Assembly (NCBI GenBank): GCA_029560455.1
Contig: JAKQKW010000133.1
Coordinates: forward strand, 1-7,931
Length of the DNA: 7,931 bases
Reading direction: 5' to 3'
Origin: Candidatus Rifleibacteriota bacterium
GTDB lineage: Bacteria; Riflebacteria; Ozemobacteria; Ozemobacterales; Ozemobacteraceae
Position 1 is the first letter of the stretch, and each line of letters starts with the position of its first letter. The notes under the pieces are model-generated. The model worked only from the letters and a program-made list of their open reading frames with translations, did no database searches and was not told the DNA's origin. Below are positions 6,541 to 7,931 of the stretch, one piece after another. Made by a program: the position numbers and the translations under genes.

Positions 6541-7931
6541 GAATGATTTGAATTCTTCCGGGTCACCCATGGTATCTTTCCATGAAATGACGACAAAGCC
6601 GGCGAGTTCAAATTTACTGTCTGCCAGGCCCATCTTCGGGAGCATTTCATCGTAGATTTTGCGGCGGGTGGGTGGCTTGTAAGAAACTTCCACGCGATGA
6701 ACATCATAGAGGCGCAGGTTCATTTCTGAACCGAAAACCCGGTGAACAAAATGGGTCGTAAGCGAGTGAAGCAGCCCTATACTGGGGTCATTTCCCAGGC
6801 CGATCTTGTTATAAAGCTTATTGTAGTCTGGCCCGGCGTAAAAAGTGGTGTTACGTTTGCCGCACGAAATGAACATGCCATTACAGGTCATTTCGGGGTA
6901 ATAGAGGTAGTCACCAGGGCTGTCTGTGACAGCATTTGGTGTAACGTTACTGTTCGGGTCGCTGACGCCCATTTTCTTGCGCAGGTCATGCAGCAGTTTG
7001 TAGACACCGTAATTCGGGCTGCCGGCATCGGTGCTCAGCGCGCCTCGCTCTCCTGCCGTGCCGCTTTCATAGTTCCCGGCGTAGGCTTTCCAGACTTCGA
7101 GACTGGCCTCATCAAATTTCTTGAAGTTAAACTTGCCTTCGTTGTCTTCGTATGCAGTTTTTAATTTATCTTTCAGTTCATTTTGCGCACTGCTGTTAAT
7201 CGGGAATTCGGTAAAAAAGCTGTCGAGATCAGCCTCGAAATCTTCAACCGTGCTTTTTGCTTCTATTGTTCCGCCATGATTGCGGTCGAGGCAGTTGGTT
7301 TTTGCGACACCTTCATCGGCAATTTTCTCGGCGAGCTTATACTTCATGTAAGGAAAAAGCTCGTTTTCAAAACAGTCGACCGGGCTGCGATAGTCATAGA
7401 CAATGCGCTCTCTGGCAATGACAGTGGCTGCAACATGGTTCTTAAATGCCGCATCATTAACGTCGTCGCGAAAGAGCTGTTTAACCGTATCAGAATAATC
7501 TGGAGCTGTCAGTGCACTTTTGCCTGAATCATAATCCTGCGGAAACCCGTAATAACCGTCGACCGTATTGCGATCGCCCCTCTGGTTAAAATCGCCCGCC
7601 ACAAAGATGTTGCCATCGCTGACAATGCTGACGTTTTTGGGCGGATTACCCTTGATCACAATGTCTTTTTCGCAATATATAATACCGTTTTCCGGCACAT
7701 TTACCTTGCTTTCGCGCATGTTGCTGCCGAAATCAAGGTAGGCGGCCTTGACGTGGTTAGCTCCGTCTTTGGTCCAGCCAGAGGGCATGCGATATTTGAC
7801 GCTGAGACTGCTGCTGTCATTTGCGGCAATAAAAAGCCCCTTCGAAGTTTTCGCCTCAGCTTTGTAGTCATTGAATTTTGGCGCCTGTGGTGGTAATGAG
7901 ATACCCGCATGTTTGTCTTTGATCCAGGGCT
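6538..7931 (-). CDS. Partial PilX/DUF4900-like surface or pilus-associated protein (N-terminus outside window)
   Basis: The frame is open from the right edge to TGA at 6538-6540, showing 463 residues. The first ATG in view (7788) is internal: 47 open codons precede it, including SSSLSVKYRMPSGW, which reads as continuous protein. The stretch encoded at 7573-7686 contains GIIYCEKDIVIKG followed by VSIVSDGNIFVAGDFNQ, the short beta-rung pattern seen in PilX/DUF4900-type proteins of type IV pilus and surface systems. A later ATVIARERIVYDY fits the next rung. The C-terminal half has a Cys pair (TCNGMFISC), Tyr-rich loops and a strand-rich end (LRLYDVHRVEVSYKPP). No signal peptide or prepilin peptidase site is visible because the N-terminus is missing. 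Family assignment is by pattern recognition only; a secreted adhesin or a minor-pilin assembly protein are both possible. The gene is probably transcribed separately from the downstream operon, as a promoter follows it. Confidence 0.75.
   Translation of the reverse strand, partial: PWIKDKHAGISLPPQAPKFNDYKAEAKTSKGLFIAANDSSSLSVKYRMPSGWTKDGANHVKAAYLDFGSNMRESKVNVPENGIIYCEKDIVIKGNPPKNVSIVSDGNIFVAGDFNQRGDRNTVDGYYGFPQDYDSGKSALTAPDYSDTVKQLFRDDVNDAAFKNHVAATVIARERIVYDYRSPVDCFENELFPYMKYKLAEKIADEGVAKTNCLDRNHGGTIEAKSTVEDFEADLDSFFTEFPINSSAQNELKDKLKTAYEDNEGKFNFKKFDEASLEVWKAYAGNYESGTAGERGALSTDAGSPNYGVYKLLHDLRKKMGVSDPNSNVTPNAVTDSPGDYLYYPEMTCNGMFISCGKRNTTFYAGPDYNKLYNKIGLGNDPSIGLLHSLTTHFVHRVFGSEMNLRLYDVHRVEVSYKPPTRRKIYDEMLPKMGLADSKFELAGFVVISWKDTMGDPEEFKSF

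Noticed and set aside
7701..7910. Minus-strand 69-codon open frame near the right edge
   Set aside because: It is a shadow of the partial surface protein in another frame, with Arg/Ser/Thr-rich low-complexity residues.

Overview
The window carries one minus-strand gene cluster that fills almost all of it. Every confidently called gene reads right to left. There is no tRNA, rRNA, CRISPR array, insertion sequence or other sign of recent transfer. The genes suggest a free-living diderm bacterium: a lipoprotein signal peptide with a lipobox, a CheR-type methyltransferase, long TPR proteins, and a PilX/DUF4900-like surface or pilus protein. The mix of a very long TPR protein, a FnIII/beta-helix lipoprotein and pilus-like genes recalls genomes of the candidate phylum Riflebacteria. 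That is an impression without marker-gene support.

Layout in transcription order, from the right edge leftward. (1) The 3' 463 codons of a large secreted or pilus-like protein (6538..7931, start outside the window). (2) A 52-bp gap holding a good sigma70-type promoter (TTGAAC, 17 bp, TACAAT with an extended -10 TG) overlaid by three AACAGG half-sites. (3) A 62-residue CxxC...CxxC zinc-ribbon-like protein (6297..6485). (4) A CheR-family methyltransferase with an unassigned C-terminal extension (5225..6283). (5) A Nudix hydrolase starting at GTG (4717..5181). (6) An 858-residue protein made almost wholly of 23 TPR motifs in two arrays (2124..4700). (7) A 669-residue lipoprotein with a carboxypeptidase-regulatory-like domain, two FnIII domains and a parallel beta-helix (103..2112).

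Genes 3 to 7 are separated by 13, 43, 16 and 11 bp. In two of the junctions the Shine-Dalgarno site lies on or against the preceding stop codon. They probably form one transcript from the promoter at 6503..6531. No terminator is visible inside the operon. At the far left an open plus-strand frame (1..134) may be the tail of a convergent gene that overlaps the lipoprotein end by 32 bp.

How the genes work together is inference. CheR would methylate a chemoreceptor or similar target, and the TPR protein could scaffold protein assemblies. The lipoprotein and the pilus-like protein belong to the cell surface. No chemoreceptor, CheA, CheB or CheW gene is in view, so the pathway served by this CheR is not shown. 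I see no clearly new defence or mobile system. The most unusual items are the small zinc-ribbon gene leading the CheR operon, the operator-like repeats on its promoter, the CheR C-terminal extension, and the two-module TPR protein.
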